Assembly: GCF_016623615.1 (NCBI RefSeq) | Contig: NZ_JAEHFX010000001.1 | Span: forward strand, 682,001 to 746,000 | DNA from: Adhaeribacter terrigena | GTDB taxonomy: Bacteria > Bacteroidota > Bacteroidia > Cytophagales > Hymenobacteraceae | Direction of reading: 5' to 3' | DNA: 64,000 nucleotides | In this document: one piece after another, positions 61,176-64,000 of the stretch | Position numbering within the stretch: the first letter of the stretch is position 1 | How the letters are laid out: each line of letters opens with the position of its first letter | Translations under genes and position numbers: made by a program | The notes under the pieces: generated by a model | Told to the model about the DNA's origin: nothing | Database searches by the model: none | Seen by the model: the letters and a program-made list of their open reading frames with translations, nothing else

Positions 61176-62933
61176 CTATTTTTTCGGCACGTAGGCGCGC
61201 ACCAGTTCGTCTTTATAAACTTCCTGATAAAGGCTATCAGCAATATTTTCCGGAAATTTCTTTTGAAGTTCAATCATCACGTAATCATATTTTTCACTTG
61301 CAACCGGAGCAACATTATCGATCTGAATTTTTTTACCAAAGCGCGCATACTCGTATTCCAGGAAAAGCTGGTAAAACGGTTCTTCCACGTAAACTTTCTT
61401 CGCCTCGCTTTTCTGAATCTGTTTTACCAGGGCCGGGAAATTATAATACGGCTGCGGATAATCTTTCAGAAAAAACTCTGCTGCCAAAACCTGGAAACCG
61501 GCAAAAATCAACACGCCAAAAAGCATCAGCGGGACTCTCAGATTATTGTTCCGGATCAAGAATTTCAGCAGGAAACCGATTATCAAAGCAGCACCCAGGT
61601 AATCGAAAAAGCTTTTGAAAAACAATACCCTCGGCGGCGGCAACATTAACTGGAAACGCATGAAAGCATAAACCACCAGGCTGGTCGCCAAAGCAAATCC
61701 AATGAGCCAATTGCTATGTTTCGGCAATTGTTTTTTCAGAAATGGCCGGTTCCGGAATAGAAAAAGCGCCAGCAATGCGCCCATCGTAACGTAGAAAAAC
61801 AGAATGCCGCCGCCGAACTTTCCGCCCATCAAAAAGCCCTGGCTTTCGCGCAGGTAAAGCGGTAACTGTTCCCAAAATTGTTCCGGCGTTAATCTCCGTA
61901 AATACTTATTCCCGAAAAGTGCTTCCGGACCGCTTACCAGCAATAAAGGCATATACAGAAGCAATGTTCCGCTCAATACTGTAGCTCCAGCCAAAGTCAT
62001 TTTCGGAATTTTCTGCCATTGCTTTTGGAAAAGAATATAAATTCCCGCCACAAAAACGCAAACCGCAAACGGGTAAAGAAAGGTTGGAACGGTATAAAAA
62101 CCCAGAACTGAAAGCAAGCTGAAGATCGACCAGTAACCAGCTTTTCCGGTCTGCAGCGCACGCATGATGCTTGCAAAAGCCAGCACCGCCAAAAGCGTAA
62201 GCAACATGTAGCCCCGGCCTTGTGTGGCCATAAACAACGTAAAACAGCTAAAGCCAAACAAGCCGGATGCCAGGTAAGCCGTGGTGAAATCCGAAAACCG
62301 CCTGGTGATCAGGAACCCGGAAAACGTTAACAGCAAACTAAACAGCAGCGGCGGTAATCGTAAGATCCAGAAAGGCTCCGAAAAAAAAGGCGTTAAAGCC
62401 GAGGCCAACAGATTTTGCAGCAAATGATTGTTCGGAATAGGATAGAAGGTAGCCGTAGCCCAGATTCCGTTTTGAATAAACAGGAAATAACTAGCTGCTT
62501 CGTCGGTATGAATCGGGAATTGAAACAGGTAGTAAAACCGCTCGGTAATAATTAATATGAAGGTAAGCCCGGCTACAATTCTTTCAGTCCGGTTCAGGCT
62601 ACCAAGTTCAGACTTCATAAATCTGATGATCTTTTTGAAAAGCAGGCTAAATTTGCCTGGCATTCGAAAGAAAGCATCCCGGAAAAACGCTAGGGAAAAG
62701 GCCGTAAAAAGTATGAGTAAAACCGGGTATGCGAGCCGGATCAGGTTGAAGCTACTCTGTGGAACCGGTTTAACCGGAAAGGTTAGTTTCTGGTCAAGTT
62801 CAAAATAAGTGATTTTCCTCAAAGCAGTAATATCTTCCGGCCCGTGGAAAAGGAAAAGCAGCCAGACGAAACTACCAAACAGAAACAAGCCGGTCAGGCT
62901 GTAGAAAAACTGCAGCCGCAGGGAATTAAGCAT
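61176..62933 (-). CDS. GT39-like polytopic membrane glycosyltransferase
   Basis: 585 aa. About 12 hydrophobic segments. The acidic motif IHTDEAASYFLF near residue 140 and YPIPNNHLLQNLL nearby resemble the Asp-Glu and His positions of the ArnT/PMT (GT39) clan. C-terminal soluble region with FPALVKQIQKSEAKKVYVEEPFY. Likely uses a polyprenyl-phosphate sugar to modify an envelope component. The coding strand near the start (encoding LFTAFSLAFF) matches the TAGCG element. Confidence 0.78.
   Translation of the reverse strand: MLNSLRLQFFYSLTGLFLFGSFVWLLFLFHGPEDITALRKITYFELDQKLTFPVKPVPQSSFNLIRLAYPVLLILFTAFSLAFFRDAFFRMPGKFSLLFKKIIRFMKSELGSLNRTERIVAGLTFILIITERFYYLFQFPIHTDEAASYFLFIQNGIWATATFYPIPNNHLLQNLLASALTPFFSEPFWILRLPPLLFSLLLTFSGFLITRRFSDFTTAYLASGLFGFSCFTLFMATQGRGYMLLTLLAVLAFASIMRALQTGKAGYWSIFSLLSVLGFYTVPTFLYPFAVCVFVAGIYILFQKQWQKIPKMTLAGATVLSGTLLLYMPLLLVSGPEALFGNKYLRRLTPEQFWEQLPLYLRESQGFLMGGKFGGGILFFYVTMGALLALFLFRNRPFLKKQLPKHSNWLIGFALATSLVVYAFMRFQLMLPPPRVLFFKSFFDYLGAALIIGFLLKFLIRNNNLRVPLMLFGVLIFAGFQVLAAEFFLKDYPQPYYNFPALVKQIQKSEAKKVYVEEPFYQLFLEYEYARFGKKIQIDNVAPVASEKYDYVMIELQKKFPENIADSLYQEVYKDELVRAYVPKK
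62684..62712 (-). repeat. TAGCG element inside a coding sequence, core CCTAGCG
   Basis: ACTTTTTACGG, exact spacing, CCTAGCGTTTTTCC. Encodes LFTAFSLAFF in frame. Confidence 0.55.
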
Positions 62934-62946
62934 GCAGCAAGCTACA

Positions 62947-62975
62947 AAAACGGTAGGGATTTTAAAACAAAAAGC
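62947..62975 (-). repeat. Bipartite TAGCG element, core CCTACCG on the minus strand
   Basis: Begins GCTTTTTG (G instead of A) in the T-tail of the rplS terminator and ends 14 bp before the GT39-like start. Confidence 0.65.
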
Positions 62976-63004
62976 CTGTTCCTAAAAGGAAACAGGCTTT
63001 TTGC
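62969..63004 (-). terminator. Terminator of rplS
   Basis: AAAAAGCCTGTT...AACAGGCTTTTT hairpin with a one-base bulge, about 20 bp after the rplS stop. Confidence 0.85.
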
Positions 63005-63025
63005 AACATGGGGAATTTATGAAAA

Positions 63026-63382
63026 CTATTTTCTTTTTTCCTTGATACGGGATGCTTTACCAGAAAGACCACGCAGATAGAACAGACGCGCACGACGTAC
63101 AACACCTCTTCTTACCAGCTCGATCTTCTCGATGTTTGGCGACAATAAAGGGAAAATTCTTTCCAGACCGATCTGGTTAGAAACTTTACGTACTGTGAAC
63201 GTTTCACCGTTGGTGTTAACGTTACGACGCTGAATCACCACGCCCTGGAACTGCTGGATTCTTTCTTTGTTACCTTCACGAATCTTTACGTGAATGTTTA
63301 CAGTATCGCCCGCTGAAAAATTTGGAATAGAGGCGCGTTTTTCGTTGAATTCTTCTTTAACTAAATCTAACAGTAGGCTCAT
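63026..63382 (-). CDS. rplS: Large-subunit ribosomal protein L19
   Basis: 118 aa, full length. Diagnostic [52 protein letters not shown], and [20 protein letters not shown]. Component of the 50S subunit at the subunit interface. In many bacteria it ends the rpsP-rimM-trmD-rplS operon; here it lies 118 bp after trmD with its own promoter at 63427-63458. Confidence 0.98.
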   Translation of the reverse strand: MSLLLDLVKEEFNEKRASIPNFSAGDTVNIHVKIREGNKERIQQFQGVVIQRRNVNTNGETFTVRKVSNQIGLERIFPLLSPNIEKIELVRRGVVRRARLFYLRGLSGKASRIKEKRK

Positions 63383-63426
63383 GGCTCTTTAAAATATAAA
63401 AAATTCTTATTTCTGATTTCGGACTG

Positions 63427-63458
63427 CAAATATAAAACAATCTTACAAGTAAGACAAA
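63427..63458 (-). promoter_or_regulatory. Bacteroidota-type promoter of rplS
   Basis: On the minus strand TTTG, 20 nt, TATATTTG: both boxes match the Bacteroidota housekeeping consensus, 45 bp upstream of the start codon. Confidence 0.75.
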
Positions 63459-63500
63459 TGCAATCAATTAAAATTTATTAATACGCTTATAGTCAGCGTA

Positions 63501-64000
63501 TTAATCGTTTAAAAGGTCGGGCCGGCGGGCTTTGGTACGGGCCAATGCCTGCTCAAAACGCCATTCCTCAATTTTTGGCTGGTTTCCGGAAAGCAAAATC
63601 TCCGGCACTTTCAAGCCTTCATACTCAGCCGGACGGGTATAAACCGGCGGCGCCAGCAAGCCATCCTGAAAAGAATCCGTCAGGGCAGAAGACTCATCGT
63701 TCAAAACGCCCGGAATGATCCGGATCAGCGCATCGGCTAAAACTGCCGCTCCCAATTCCCCACCCGAAAGCACATAATCACCGATGCTGATCTCGTGGGT
63801 AATGAATTTTTCGCGTACGCGTTCGTCCACCCCTTTGTAATGCCCGCACAAGATGATCACATTTTCCAGCAGCGATAAACGGTTTACCAGCGGCTGTTTC
63901 AGTTGCTCGCCATCGGGCGTCATGTAAATAACCGCGTCGTAGTTCCGTTCGGCTTTTAAACCGGCCAGGCACTTATCGATCGGTTCGATCATCATCACCA
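63501..64000 (-). CDS. trmD: tRNA (guanine-37-N1)-methyltransferase, N-terminus beyond window
   Basis: 165 codons shown, about the C-terminal two-thirds of the usual ~230. Trefoil-knot SPOUT signatures [30 protein letters not shown] and [17 protein letters not shown]. Methylates G37 of tRNAs to prevent frameshifting. The frame continues off the window (reading MMMIEPIDK), so the true start is outside. Confidence 0.97.
   Translation of the reverse strand, partial: VMMIEPIDKCLAGLKAERNYDAVIYMTPDGEQLKQPLVNRLSLLENVIILCGHYKGVDERVREKFITHEISIGDYVLSGGELGAAVLADALIRIIPGVLNDESSALTDSFQDGLLAPPVYTRPAEYEGLKVPEILLSGNQPKIEEWRFEQALARTKARRPDLLND

Noticed and set aside
61118-61273. Longer start for the YdeI-like protein
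   Set aside because: The extension overlaps the end of the GT39-like gene and is basic, low-similarity sequence.
4223-62975. TAGCG elements as ordinary housekeeping promoters
   Set aside because: The Bacteroidota -7 box TAnnTTTG does not fit: TAGCGTTTT is one base out of register and the T-run is too close to be the -33 box. An alternative sigma factor remains possible.

Overview
This 64-kb window looks like chromosomal DNA of a Bacteroidota bacterium, most likely from the Cytophagales/Hymenobacteraceae side (Adhaeribacter, Pontibacter or Hymenobacter-like). The evidence is secreted proteins ending in type IX secretion (T9SS) sorting domains, a LytS/LytTR pair, promoters fitting the TTTG-N19/20-TAnnTTTG pattern, and no obvious Shine-Dalgarno sites. 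Genus placement is inference. I saw no tRNA, rRNA, CRISPR array, prophage or transposase gene.

Layout. 1-20 kb is a surface and secretion region: five large T9SS-exported proteins (beta-helix/CARDB, a PNGase F-like protein, an Ig-like repeat protein and two related propeller proteins), a LytS/LytTR two-component system, an RluA-type pseudouridine synthase, three tandem PKD lipoproteins and one decayed T9SS fragment. 20-52.5 kb is a large exopolysaccharide/capsule locus, almost all on the minus strand. Transcribed from high to low coordinate it runs: Wza-like export lipoprotein, Wzc-like co-polymerase/tyrosine kinase, NusG-like antiterminator, UDP-glucuronate epimerase, Wzx flippase, a nucleotidyltransferase-thymidylate kinase fusion, a GT2, a P-loop kinase, a Wzy/ligase-like membrane protein, a GT4, a DUF354-deacetylase-DUF354 block, an initiating sugar-phosphate transferase, then Wzm/Wzt ABC export genes, five GT2 proteins (one fused to a methyltransferase) and a second deacetylase. 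Two secreted polysaccharide lyases sit in the middle on the opposite strand. 52.5-53.7 kb is a 1.2-kb repeat-rich intergenic mosaic. 53.7-64 kb is more housekeeping-like: an outer-membrane barrel protein, a radical-SAM/DUF4130 DNA-metabolism pair with a small ORF between them, a glycosyltransferase, a DUF1571 protein carrying a LysM-like insert, a YdeI-like protein, a GT39-like membrane protein, rplS and trmD (cut by the window end).

The gene set suggests an acidic, uronate-containing surface polysaccharide: an epimerase to supply UDP-galacturonate, a PHPT enzyme to start the chain, many GT2/GT4 enzymes, both Wzx/Wzy and ABC routes across the inner membrane, Wza/Wzc for export, and lyases plus deacetylases for modification.

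The most striking signal is not a gene. A short bipartite DNA element recurs about 31 times in the gaps between genes and several more times inside genes. One block is A[C/G]TTTT(T); the second, [A/C]TA[G/C]CGTTTT, has its 7-mer core starting exactly 18 nt after the first A in nearly every copy. About two-thirds of the intergenic copies point antisense into the 3' end of the neighbouring gene, and many share their T-run with a terminator. I do not recognise this element from any described family.
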